Assembly: GCF_000333595.1 (NCBI RefSeq)
Contig: NZ_BADK01000729.1
Coordinates: 1 to 37,966, forward strand
DNA from: Azospirillum sp. B506
GTDB taxonomy: Bacteria; Pseudomonadota; Alphaproteobacteria; Azospirillales; Azospirillaceae
Reading direction: 5' to 3'
DNA length: 37,966 bases
Below the pieces are notes generated by a model. The model searched no databases and had not been told where the DNA came from. It saw nothing but the letters and a program-made list of their open reading frames with translations. The translations under genes were made by a program, and so were the position numbers. Below, in pieces: positions 24,150 through 32,262 of this stretch (positions are counted from its first letter, which is position 1; each line of letters starts with the position of its first letter).

Positions 24150-24420
24150 GTTCGCCCTCCCGGCCACCGCAGGATTTAGGCGGCAGCCTATTATCTTTGA
24201 TTACGAGACAATGACGACACTCGGTTCGCCGCGCTGTCAACAGAAAATCGTCGCTGCACCGCCGAAACAATTCCCTAAATTACTATATGCACCGCGTCAT
24301 TTGATGCTGCTCCGCAATAAATCGCGCAATTTGCAGCCAAAACTTGAATCATCAGTCTTGACGCCTTCCCACTTCAAAATTAGCCTTTAACCCGCAATCC
24401 GAGATAACAGGAGATTTCAT
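24150..24420. promoter_or_regulatory. Divergent AT-rich promoter region of the MFS and DapA-like genes
   Basis: This is a 270-bp AT-rich gap between divergent transcription units. It contains TTGACG at 24358-24363 with TAGCCT 17 bases on (weak -35/-10 pair for the + strand) and TTGACA on the - strand at 24240-24235 without a clear -10. AGGAG about 7 bases before the ATG at 24421 is the ribosome site of the first DapA-like gene. It is the natural target for the IclR regulator. Confidence 0.4.
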
Positions 24421-25338
24421 ATGTCGCTCCCGCTGACGGGGATCATTCCGCCGCTCGTGACGCCGTTCACGGCGGAGGGACGGATCGACGAAAGTGCCTT
24501 CCGCAACGTCGTGCGCTTCACGCTGTCCAAGGGCGTTCATGGGGTTTGCGTCGGCGGTTCGACCGGCGAAGGCCACACCTTGAAGACGGAGGAGCTTGCC
24601 CGCCTGATCGAGATCACCACCGAAGAGGTCGACGGCCGGGTGCCGGTCGTCGCCGGCGTCATCGCCAACTCCACGGGCGACGCCATCGAACGCTCCAGGG
24701 CGGTTGCCAGATTCCCGATCGCCGCCCTCCAGGTCACGCCGGTCCACTATGTCTTCAAGCCGAGCGAAGACGCGACCGTGGACCATTTCGCCCGCCTGAC
24801 CGACGCGGTCGAGGTGCCGGTCGTCATCTACAACGTCATCCCCTGGAACTATCTCAGCCCGTCGCTGCTCGTCCGCATCATGAGCGGAAATCCCGGCGTG
24901 ATCGGGGTGAAGCAGAGCGCCGGCGACCTGAAGCTGATGGCCGACCTGATGCTGACCGTGCCGGCCGGCAAGATCGTGCTGACGGCGGTGGACGCCCTCC
25001 TCTACCCCTCCTTCGCCATCGGTGCGCACGGCACCATCGCCGCCAATCCGGCGGCGGTACCGGGGGTTTGCGTCGCCCTCTGGGATGCGGTGCAGCGCGG
25101 CGACCATGGGACCGCGCACGAGATCCATCGCGCCCTTCTGCGCTTCTGGAACACGATCTCCGCCGATAACCTGCCGGCGAACGTGAAATACGCGCTCGGC
25201 GCCCAGGGCTGCGCCGCCGGCCTGCCGCGGCGGCCGATGCCGGTCTCCTCCAGCGAGCAGCATCGCATGATCGACACCGCCCTCGCCGAGGTTCTGCGCT
25301 TCGATCCGACGGCCGCGCCGAGGAGCGCGGTCGCCTGA
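24421..25338 (+). CDS. DapA/NAL-superfamily aldolase or lyase, copy 1
   Basis: This 305-residue (beta/alpha)8-barrel lyase of the dihydrodipicolinate synthase/N-acetylneuraminate lyase family would form a Schiff base with a 2-oxo acid. Lys164 (GVKQS) is the catalytic lysine, Tyr137 (YNVIPWN) the proton relay, and GGSTGEG (45-51) the pyruvate-carboxylate loop. The arginine that DapA uses to bind its second substrate is not at its usual place after Tyr (YNVIPWN instead of YN.P.R), so this is not a lysine-biosynthetic DapA. It is followed by a second copy and by DhaK/DhaL and an FAD oxidase, pointing to sugar-acid catabolism; the substrate is unknown. Confidence 0.85.
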   Translation: MSLPLTGIIPPLVTPFTAEGRIDESAFRNVVRFTLSKGVHGVCVGGSTGEGHTLKTEELARLIEITTEEVDGRVPVVAGVIANSTGDAIERSRAVARFPIAALQVTPVHYVFKPSEDATVDHFARLTDAVEVPVVIYNVIPWNYLSPSLLVRIMSGNPGVIGVKQSAGDLKLMADLMLTVPAGKIVLTAVDALLYPSFAIGAHGTIAANPAAVPGVCVALWDAVQRGDHGTAHEIHRALLRFWNTISADNLPANVKYALGAQGCAAGLPRRPMPVSSSEQHRMIDTALAEVLRFDPTAAPRSAVA

Positions 25339-25368
25339 GCGGCGCAGGGCCGGACACCCGCCAACGGA

Positions 25369-25397
25369 AGGGGCGCCGCCGGCATCGGGGCGCCCCT
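25369..25397 (+). other. Hairpin between the two DapA-like genes
   Basis: AGGGGCGCC (25369-25377) pairs with GGCGCCCCT (25389-25397) in a 9-bp stem; three more pairs are possible past a bulged G. It has no T-run and lies within what looks like one operon, so RNA processing or stability is as likely as partial termination. Confidence 0.4.
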
Positions 25398-25420
25398 CGG
25401 ACAGCCGAGAACAGGACATC

Positions 25421-26314
25421 ATGACGGTTCGACTCACCGGGATCATTCCCGCCCTGGTTACCCCCTTCGATGCGGACGGCGAGATCCAGGAAGCGCCCTA
25501 CCGGGAGCAAATCCGCTTCATGCTGAAGAAGGGGGTGCACGGCCTCTGCTTCGGCGGATCGACCGGTGAAGGCTTTGCCCTGGAAACCGAGGAGCTGGTC
25601 CGCCTTGCCGGCATCGCGGTGGAGGAGGTCGCCGGCCGGGTGCCGGTGGTTGCGGGCATCATCGCGAACTCGACCAGGGAGGTGCTGAAACGTGGCCGGG
25701 CGCTCGCCGCCACCGGGGTCGATGCGCTCCAGATCACGCCGACCTTCTATGTCTTCACGCCCGACGACGAGACCAACTTCCGCTATTTCGAAAGCGTGGC
25801 GCGCGAGCTGGCGGTGCCGATCGTCCTATACAATGTCATCCCCTGGAACCTGCTCGGGACCGATCTGGTGGTGCGGATCCTGGAAGAGATCCCGAACGTG
25901 GTCGGCATCAAACAGAGCCAGGGCAACATCCACCGTGCCGCCGAGCTCGTGCTCCGGGCGCCCAGGGACAAGGTGATCCTCGCGGCAATCGACGGGCTGC
26001 TCTACCCCTGCTTCGCCATGGGCGCCCACGGTACCCTCGCCGCCTCGCCCACCGCGGTTCCGGGCCCCTGCGTCCGGCTCTGGGACGCGGTGCAGGCGGG
26101 AGACCACGCGACGGCGCGGGCGATCCATGACCGGCTTCTGAATTTCTGGAGCCTGATGCCGCACGACAATCTGCCGGCCTGCGTGAAATACGCCCTCCAA
26201 CTCCAGGGACTCGCAACGGGCGTCTCGCGTGCGCCGATGCCGATGCCGTCGGCGGCCCAGAAGGCGATCATCGAACCGGCGCTGCGCGCGCTTCTCGACT
26301 ACGACGTGGCGTAA
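25421..26314 (+). CDS. DapA/NAL-superfamily aldolase or lyase, copy 2
   Basis: This 297-residue paralogue is collinear with copy 1, with identical positions for the key residues: Lys164 (GIKQS), Tyr137 (YNVIPWN) and GGSTGEG at 45-51. The two share long identical stretches by eye and differ mainly in helix surfaces and the C-terminus, so they arose by tandem duplication and then diverged. Like copy 1 it lacks the DapA arginine after the tyrosine. The two proteins may act on related substrates, or form a hetero-oligomer; this is inference. CAGGA precedes the ATG. Confidence 0.85.
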   Translation: MTVRLTGIIPALVTPFDADGEIQEAPYREQIRFMLKKGVHGLCFGGSTGEGFALETEELVRLAGIAVEEVAGRVPVVAGIIANSTREVLKRGRALAATGVDALQITPTFYVFTPDDETNFRYFESVARELAVPIVLYNVIPWNLLGTDLVVRILEEIPNVVGIKQSQGNIHRAAELVLRAPRDKVILAAIDGLLYPCFAMGAHGTLAASPTAVPGPCVRLWDAVQAGDHATARAIHDRLLNFWSLMPHDNLPACVKYALQLQGLATGVSRAPMPMPSAAQKAIIEPALRALLDYDVA

Positions 26315-26319
26315 CGACG

Positions 26320-26356
26320 GGCGACGCCGCCGGGTCCTTTTCCGGAGCGCGTCGCC
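26320..26356 (+). other. Hairpin between the second DapA-like gene and dhaK
   Basis: GGCGACGC (26320-26327) pairs with GCGTCGCC (26349-26356); an inner CCGG/CCGG pairing encloses a short T-rich loop. It sits in the 69-base gap before the DhaK gene. AAGGAG then leads into the ATG at 26384. It may adjust expression within the operon. Confidence 0.35.
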
Positions 26357-26383
26357 GCGACCGAGATTCCCAAGGAGCGCCCC

Positions 26384-27370
26384 ATGAAGAAACTGATGAA
26401 TTCGGCGGATTCCTTCGTCGACGAGATGCTCGACGGGCTGGTCGCCGCCTGTCCCTCGCTGCGGCGGTCCGGCCGCGTGGTCCGAACCGCCACCGGACCG
26501 GGACCCGGCCGGGTCGGCATCGTGTCGGGCGGCGGCTCCGGCCATCTGCCGCTCTTCACCGGCTATGTCGGCGAAGGACTTCTCGATGCTTGCGCAATCG
26601 GCGACGTCTTTGCCGGACCGTCGGTCGCCTCCTGCGTCGAGGCGATCCGGGCGGCCGACGGCGGCGCCGGCGTGCTTCTCCTCTACGGCAACTACGGCGG
26701 CGACCGCATGAACTTCGATCTCGCCGCGGAATCGGTCGAACTCGACGGCTTGGCCACCCGCAGCGTGCTCGGCGCCGACGACATCGCCTCGGCGGCTCCG
26801 GCGGAGGCGCACAAACGCCGCGGTGTCGCCGGCATCGTCTATGCCTACAAGATCGCCGGGGCCAAGGCGGCGACCGGCGCCGATCTCGATGCGGTGTCCG
26901 CCGCCGCTGCCGCCACCGTCGCAGCGACGCGGACCATCGGCGTGGCCCTGTCGCCCTGTCTCATTCCCGGTGCGGCGTCTCCCGCCTTCGAGCTCGGCGA
27001 CCAGGAGATCGAGATGGGTATGGGCATCCACGGCGAACCTGGCATCTGGCGGGCGCCCCTGACCTCGGCGGACGTGATCGCCGACGAAATGGTCGACCGT
27101 CTCCTCGCCGACCCGGTCGAGGAAAGCTCGAAGCGGGTGTCGGTGATGGTCAATTCCCTTGGCGCGACACCGCTGGAGGAGTTGCTGATCGTCTACCGAC
27201 GGGTGTCGGCCCGCCTGACCGACGCAGGGCTGACCATCGTCAAGCCGCTGGTCGGGCATTTTGCCACCTCCATGGAAATGGCCGGACTGTCGCTCAGCAT
27301 CTGCCGCCTGGACGGGGAACTCGAGGCGCTGCTCGCCGCCCCGGCCGCCTGCCCGTTCTGGAGGGTGTGA
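26384..27370 (+). CDS. dhaK: DhaK-like dihydroxyacetone/tetrulose kinase, substrate-binding subunit
   Basis: This 328-residue DhaK-domain protein binds a short ketose covalently through a histidine. SGGGSGH (48-54, with His54), Asp107 (GDRMNF) and His216 (GIHGEPG) match the E. coli DhaK catalytic residues His56, Asp109 and the substrate-linking histidine. The length is close to stand-alone DhaK. With the adjacent DhaL it should form a two-part kinase. No DhaM phosphotransferase gene is present, so ATP is the likely donor, as in other split ATP-dependent kinases. Close relatives phosphorylate dihydroxyacetone, erythruloses or similar; the true substrate is unknown. Confidence 0.88.
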   Translation: MKKLMNSADSFVDEMLDGLVAACPSLRRSGRVVRTATGPGPGRVGIVSGGGSGHLPLFTGYVGEGLLDACAIGDVFAGPSVASCVEAIRAADGGAGVLLLYGNYGGDRMNFDLAAESVELDGLATRSVLGADDIASAAPAEAHKRRGVAGIVYAYKIAGAKAATGADLDAVSAAAAATVAATRTIGVALSPCLIPGAASPAFELGDQEIEMGMGIHGEPGIWRAPLTSADVIADEMVDRLLADPVEESSKRVSVMVNSLGATPLEELLIVYRRVSARLTDAGLTIVKPLVGHFATSMEMAGLSLSICRLDGELEALLAAPAACPFWRV

Positions 27371-27372
27371 GC

Positions 27373-27993
27373 ATGGCCGACACGCTCGACACAGTGGCCT
27401 TCCGGGCCGCCCTCCTGCGCATCCGCGATGCGGCGGCGGCGGCGCAGGCCGAACTCGACGCCGCCGACGGACGGATCGGCGACGGCGACACCGGCATCAT
27501 GCTGCGCCGCCTTTTCGAGGCAATCGCCATCGCCGCACCGGCGGACGTCGCCGATCTTGGACTGTTCTTCCGCGCCTGCGCCAAGCGGGCCTCGGAGTCG
27601 ACAGGATCGAGCCTCGGCACCCTGGTGACGGTGGCGCTGATGCTGCTCGCCAAGCGGCTGGCCGGACGGACGGAACTCCCGGTCGCCGAACTCGGCGGGC
27701 TTCTGGGCGAAATCCGCGATCAGGCGATGGCGCGCGGCGGGGCGGCGCTCGGCGACAAGACGGTCGTGGACATGCTCGACGCCGTCGCCCGAGCGATCGA
27801 CGGTCTGGACCGGGAGGCCGCAGCCAGGGCGGCCGACCAGGCGGTGGACGAGACGCTTGCCGATTTCCGCGACCGGCCCAACCGGATCGGCCGGGCACGG
27901 ATGTTCGCCGAGCGCAGCATCGGCATCGACGATCCGGGAATGTTGGCCTTTGCGCGGCTCACCGCCGTGCTCACGCGAGCGGAGGGGCGATGA
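27373..27993 (+). CDS. dhaL: DhaL-like kinase subunit, nucleotide-binding
   Basis: This 206-residue helical DhaL-domain protein holds ADP/ATP and magnesium. The Asp triad of the DGRIGDGDTG motif (Asp32, Asp37, Asp39) is intact, and the C-terminal RPNRIGRARMFAERSI segment is typical. The ATG is 2 bases after the dhaK stop and a GGAGGG ribosome site lies in the dhaK end. Its stop overlaps the FAD oxidase start by 4 bases. A broken relative of this C-terminus occurs at 18373-18531. Confidence 0.88.
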   Translation: MADTLDTVAFRAALLRIRDAAAAAQAELDAADGRIGDGDTGIMLRRLFEAIAIAAPADVADLGLFFRACAKRASESTGSSLGTLVTVALMLLAKRLAGRTELPVAELGGLLGEIRDQAMARGGAALGDKTVVDMLDAVARAIDGLDREAAARAADQAVDETLADFRDRPNRIGRARMFAERSIGIDDPGMLAFARLTAVLTRAEGR

Positions 27994-29423
27994 GTTCGAA
28001 CAATGCGGCGACGGAACGGTCGCCCGGAGCCGGTGACGGCGTTGTCCGGGCCGTCGAGGCGCTGCGGCGTCTCCTCGGTCCGCGGCTTTCGACGACGAAG
28101 GCCGAGCGCACCCAGCACAGCCGCGGCGAGGGCCTGCCCGACGTCGGCCTGCCCGATGCCGTCGCCCGTCCGCAGACGACCGAGGAGGTCGCCGCGATCC
28201 TTCGCCTGTGCCATGAACACCGGGTTCCGGTGATCGCCTTCGGTGCGGGCACCTCGCTGGAAGGACAGGTCGCGGCGATCCGGGGCGGCATCTCGGTCGA
28301 CCTGACCGGCCTCGACCGGGTGATCGACATCTCGGCCGACGCGATGGACTGCCGGGTCGAGGCGGGCGTCACCCGCAAGCGGCTCAACGAGGAACTCCGC
28401 CATCTCGGGCTGTTCTTTCCGGTCGATCCGGGGGCGGACGCCACCATCGGCGGCATGACGGCGACGCGGGCTTCCGGCACCAATGCGGTTCGATACGGGA
28501 CGATGCGCGAGAGCGTGCTCGGCCTCACCGTCGTGACGCCGGACGGCACGATCGTCCGGACCGGCACGCGGGCGCGGAAATCCGCTGCCGGCCTGGATCT
28601 GACCGCGCTCTATGTCGGAAGCGAAGGGACGCTCGGCATCGTCACCGAGGTCCAACTGAGGCTCCAGCCGATCCCGGAAGCCATCCTGGCGGCGGTCTGT
28701 TCATTCCGCGACCTGACGGGAGCGGTGAGCACCGCCGTCGCCGCTCTCCAGTCGGGGCTGAGGATGGCGCGCATCGAGCTTCTCGACGAGGTGCAGATGG
28801 ACGCCTGCATCGCCTATTCGAGGCTCGACTATCCGCGCGGTCCGGCGCTGTTCATCGAATTCCACGGCAGCGAGAGCGGAGTTCAGGAGGATGCCGGGAC
28901 GTTCGGCGTGCTTGCTGCCGACCATGGCGGAGGGGCGCTCATCCGCGCGACGGAAACGGAAAACCGCAACCGGCTGTGGAAGGCTCGCCACGACGCCTAT
29001 CACGCGGTGATGGCCCTGGCGCCGGGCAAGGCCAACATGGGGACGGACGCCTGCGTGCCGATCTCCGCCCTGGTCGACTGCCTGCTGGAGACCAAGGCGG
29101 ATGTGGAGGCAAGCGGCCTCGTCGCTCCGATCGTCGGCCATGTCGGGGACGGCAATTTCCATCTTGGCATTCTCTTCGACCCCGACGACGACCGGGAAAG
29201 GCTGGCGGCCGATGCGCTCGCCCGCCGGGTCGGATTGCGGGCGATCGCCTTCGGCGGCACCTGCAGCGGGGAGCATGGGATCGGCATCCACAAGCTCGAC
29301 CAGATGGAAGCGCAACATGGACCGGCTCTCGACCTGATGCGTCGGATCAAGGCGGCTCTCGATCCCGAAGGACTCATGAATCCAGGCAAGCTCATTCCCG
29401 ACGGCATCGTCCCATCGGCTTGA
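27990..29423 (+). CDS. GlcD-like FAD-linked 2-hydroxy-acid oxidase/dehydrogenase
   Basis: This 477-residue flavoprotein of the D-lactate dehydrogenase/glycolate oxidase GlcD group oxidises 2-hydroxy acids and passes electrons to a quinone or cytochrome. The FAD-binding domain shows GAGTSLEGQ (85-93) and DPGADATIGGM, and the C-terminal domain has GEHGIGIHK (about 427-435) and the final LMNPGKLIP. No glcE/glcF partners are present, so it is more like a single-chain D-lactate-type dehydrogenase. The ATG at 27990 overlaps the dhaL stop (ATGA), with GGAGGGG just before it. A longer in-frame reading runs back through dhaL and is rejected. It should supply or consume a hydroxy/oxo acid for the DapA-like lyases (inference). 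Confidence 0.88.
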   Translation: MSSNNAATERSPGAGDGVVRAVEALRRLLGPRLSTTKAERTQHSRGEGLPDVGLPDAVARPQTTEEVAAILRLCHEHRVPVIAFGAGTSLEGQVAAIRGGISVDLTGLDRVIDISADAMDCRVEAGVTRKRLNEELRHLGLFFPVDPGADATIGGMTATRASGTNAVRYGTMRESVLGLTVVTPDGTIVRTGTRARKSAAGLDLTALYVGSEGTLGIVTEVQLRLQPIPEAILAAVCSFRDLTGAVSTAVAALQSGLRMARIELLDEVQMDACIAYSRLDYPRGPALFIEFHGSESGVQEDAGTFGVLAADHGGGALIRATETENRNRLWKARHDAYHAVMALAPGKANMGTDACVPISALVDCLLETKADVEASGLVAPIVGHVGDGNFHLGILFDPDDDRERLAADALARRVGLRAIAFGGTCSGEHGIGIHKLDQMEAQHGPALDLMRRIKAALDPEGLMNPGKLIPDGIVPSA

Positions 29424-29671
29424 ACGAGGCAGGAAGAGGGGGCTGCAGCCGTCCAGCACCGTCAACATGTCGGTCACCCGGATGCCTGGGCCACCAGTGG
29501 CGGGCTATGGGACGGCATGACGACACGCCCGATTCCCGCTATGCCGGCCATGGGTATCGATATCGCGACGCATGAATCCTACTCATGCATGGACGCCGGA
29601 TAAATCGTTTGTCGGAAGCGGGCAGGATGCGGAGGTTTGGCCCACGGTTTTCAGCGTCGACAATTGGAGGA

Positions 29672-30130
29672 ATGGCCTTGGCAAACGGAATCGAACGCTA
29701 TTCGCTGGAGGAGTCCTCGCCCTACCGGACCCAATTCCTGGAATCGGTGCGGGTTCCGGTCGATGGAACCGAATTCCTGATGCTGAGTGGGCTGACGCCA
29801 CCGGTCATCGACAGCTCCGTTCCGAGCGACCGAGCCGAGGCCTATGGCGACACGGAGGTCCAGACCCGCAACATCCTGGCGGAGTTGAAGGCTACGCTGG
29901 AACGGCGCGGCTATGGCCTGAACGATGTGGTCAAGGTCCAGGCCTTCCTCGTCGGCGACGCGCAGATGGGCGGGCATGCCGATTTCCAGGGCTTTTCCCG
30001 TGCCTACGCGGAGGCCTTCGGCACCGCAAAGACCCCGAACATCCCAGTGCGCACCCGCGTGCAGGTGGCCGGACTGGTGGAACCGGGCTGGCTGGTGGAG
30101 ATCGAGGCGATGGCCGCCAAGGCGGGGTGA
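29672..30130 (+). CDS. RidA/YjgF-family imine deaminase-like protein
   Basis: This protein of about 150 residues has the RidA fold. RidA proteins hydrolyse reactive enamine/imine intermediates and form trimers. NIPVRTRVQVAGL carries the conserved catalytic arginine and LVEIEAMA the conserved glutamate. The N-terminus is longer than in E. coli RidA, as in catabolic relatives. GGAGG (29666-29670) is only 1 base from the ATG at 29672 but 7 from a TTG at 29678, so translation may begin at the TTG. It lies 248 bases after the FAD oxidase gene, too far for sure co-transcription, and converges on the amidase operon, which contains an imine-forming type of dehydrogenase. Confidence 0.85.
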   Translation: MALANGIERYSLEESSPYRTQFLESVRVPVDGTEFLMLSGLTPPVIDSSVPSDRAEAYGDTEVQTRNILAELKATLERRGYGLNDVVKVQAFLVGDAQMGGHADFQGFSRAYAEAFGTAKTPNIPVRTRVQVAGLVEPGWLVEIEAMAAKAG

Positions 30131-30145
30131 CCGCCGCCGCAACGG

Positions 30146-31438
30146 TCAGGCGGACCCGTCCGGCGATCCGCCGAACCGTTCGGCGATGGCGAGAAGCAGA
30201 TCGTCCGCACCGGGACGCCCGACGATCTGGATCCCCACCGGCATCCCGTTGCGGTCGCGCCCGGCCGGCAGCGCCAGCGCCGGCAGGCCAAGCAGGCTGA
30301 AGGGGCGGTTGAAGCGCAGGAAGGCCAGGGTGGTGGCTCCGGCAATGGTCACGTCGTCGTCGTCGACACCATCCAGACGCGGGGCCGGCCCACCGATCAC
30401 CGGACAGAGCAGGATGTCCACCGCAGCGAAAGCACCCCCGATCACCGCCACCCGATGGGCGTCGCGGTCGCGCAGCGCCTGGTCGTAGGCATCGCGCCCC
30501 ACCTCGGCCGCCGCGACCAGACGTCGCCGCACCGCCGCCGGGTACCAGTCCGGGCGCTCGGCCAGCACCGTCCGATGCAAGGCCGACGCCTCGAACGAGG
30601 TGATGGTCCCGGCGCAGGCGTTCAGCGCGTCGAGCGACGGCAGGGCGACCTCGGCCGGAACGGCTCCGCCCATGGTCATCCGGCGGAGGATGGACTGGAT
30701 GACCGCGGCGACCTCCGGCTCCACCCCAGTCCGGAGCCATTCCGTCGGCAGACCGACCCGCGGAGGGCCGACACCCGAATCGTGATGCTCCCTGCACACC
30801 GGATCGCGCAGCACCGCAAACACCGCGCGCAGCAGGGTGGGATCGCGGGCGATGATCCCGATGACATCCTGCGACGGCGACAGCGGCGCGATGCCGGGAT
30901 CCCGGATGGCCCCGGCCGTCGGCTTGAAGCCGAGGACGCCGCACAAGGCGGCCGGGATGCGCACCGACCCGCCGGTGTCGGTGCCGAGAGCGAAGGGCAC
31001 GATACCGGAGGCGACCGCCGCCGCCGATCCGCTCGACGACCCGCCGACGGCGAACCGCGCATCCACCGGGTTCAGCACCCGCCCGAAACAGGGATTCAGC
31101 CCAGTGGCGGCATAACAATGCGGGTCGAGGTTCAGCGCCCCGATGGCGATGGCTCCCGCCGCCGCCAGACGGTCGAGCGCCATGCTGGTCCGCGCACCGC
31201 CCCAGCGGTAGCCATGTCCAACCCCCACCGTCGGCTGCCGCCCGGCAGTGACGAAAACGTCCTTGTAGGCGAAGGGAAGCCCCCAGGGCGCCGGTCGCGG
31301 ATCGCCCGCCGACAGCGACCGCGCCCGCTCCTCCGCGTCGGGGAACAGTTCGATGAAGGCGTTGAGCCGGCTGGCGCGCGCCGCGGCCAAGGCGGCCGTG
31401 ACGGCCTGGACAGGGTCGCGGGAAGACGCGGCGGTCAT
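30146..31438 (-). CDS. Amidase-signature-family amidohydrolase
   Basis: This 430-residue enzyme has the complete Ser-cisSer-Lys triad of the amidase signature family: Lys59 (AYKDVF), Ser134 (GGSSSGSA) and Ser158 (GTDTGGSVRIPAALCG). These enzymes hydrolyse amides to acid and ammonia, and members include malonamidase, allophanate hydrolase and aryl-acylamidase. No signal peptide is visible. It is the last gene of the - strand operon, 105 bases after the RraA-like gene, and ends 15 bases from the convergent RidA gene. The context suggests that it deaminates an acid amide made by the PuuE-like enzyme (inference). Confidence 0.9.
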   Translation of the reverse strand: MTAASSRDPVQAVTAALAAARASRLNAFIELFPDAEERARSLSAGDPRPAPWGLPFAYKDVFVTAGRQPTVGVGHGYRWGGARTSMALDRLAAAGAIAIGALNLDPHCYAATGLNPCFGRVLNPVDARFAVGGSSSGSAAAVASGIVPFALGTDTGGSVRIPAALCGVLGFKPTAGAIRDPGIAPLSPSQDVIGIIARDPTLLRAVFAVLRDPVCREHHDSGVGPPRVGLPTEWLRTGVEPEVAAVIQSILRRMTMGGAVPAEVALPSLDALNACAGTITSFEASALHRTVLAERPDWYPAAVRRRLVAAAEVGRDAYDQALRDRDAHRVAVIGGAFAAVDILLCPVIGGPAPRLDGVDDDDVTIAGATTLAFLRFNRPFSLLGLPALALPAGRDRNGMPVGIQIVGRPGADDLLLAIAERFGGSPDGSA

Positions 31439-31543
31439 GCTGAGACCCTTTCAACAAAGGTGGCGCGGTGCGGGGGCATGGCGGCGGCAATTCCGGAACA
31501 GCCCCATTTCCGGCAGGCGGAAACGGGGCCGCCCGGCAGGGCG

Positions 31544-32242
31544 TCAGACGTGGCCGTAGCGGTCCAGCGCCTGCGCCAGGGTCAAGCCGTTCGACAGCTC
31601 CTCGCGGATGCGAATCTCGGTCGCGGTCAGCGCCTCGGATTCCGCCAGCACCTTCGGAACGATGGCCGCCGGGATGGCGAGCGCGCCGTCCTCGTCGGCC
31701 AGGATGAAGTCGCCGGGCTCGATCCGCACGCGCTCCACCGTGGCCCCGCGCAGGAAGACCGGAACCTGCCAGGCGTTGACCTTCCAACGGCCGATCGACT
31801 GCACCGGCGTGCGGTAGCGGGCATAGACCGGGAAGCCGTGATGGCCGAGCCAGCGCACGTCGCGGATGCCGCCGTCGACCAGCGCGCCGGTGCTGCCGCG
31901 CTCCTTCATGCCGATGGCGATCAGCTCGCCGAAATAGCAGATGCCGTCGCCATCGCCGCTCCACACCGACACGTCGCCGGGCGACAGCCCCTGGCACGCC
32001 GCCATCTTGTCGGTGTCGCCGCCCAGCGGGTACGGGGTCATCTGGCCGCGGATGGTGTAGGCCCAGCCGGCCAGCCGCCCGGCTGTGGCGGGATATGGCA
32101 TGAAGTCCGCCGCCAGCCCCTGGTCGGGCCAGCCCATCACGTCGAGCACGTCGGCGACGTTGGAGGTGTCGACGGCCAGGAATCGGGTGCGGATGTCCTC
32201 GCGCTGCGCGGCGGTGAGGACAGTGTCGGTGTTGTAGCTCAT
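31544..32242 (-). CDS. RraA-like class II pyruvate aldolase (HMG/CHA aldolase family)
   Basis: This 232-residue protein belongs to the RraA/4-hydroxy-4-methyl-2-oxoglutarate aldolase family. The metal/substrate motif GEL (105-107) followed by DGGIRD (123-128, Arg127 and Asp128) is that of active aldolases in the family, and PGDFILADEDGALAIP matches the conserved C-terminal strand. Active members cleave 4-hydroxy-2-oxo acids or decarboxylate oxaloacetate; RraA itself only inhibits RNase E. Presence in a catabolic operon favours the enzyme role. The ATG at 32242 is 20 bases after the SDR stop. A much longer in-frame reading upstream runs antiphase through two genes and is rejected. Confidence 0.85.
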   Translation of the reverse strand: MSYNTDTVLTAAQREDIRTRFLAVDTSNVADVLDVMGWPDQGLAADFMPYPATAGRLAGWAYTIRGQMTPYPLGGDTDKMAACQGLSPGDVSVWSGDGDGICYFGELIAIGMKERGSTGALVDGGIRDVRWLGHHGFPVYARYRTPVQSIGRWKVNAWQVPVFLRGATVERVRIEPGDFILADEDGALAIPAAIVPKVLAESEALTATEIRIREELSNGLTLAQALDRYGHV

Positions 32243-32262
32243 GCTGGGGATCCTTCGGACTG

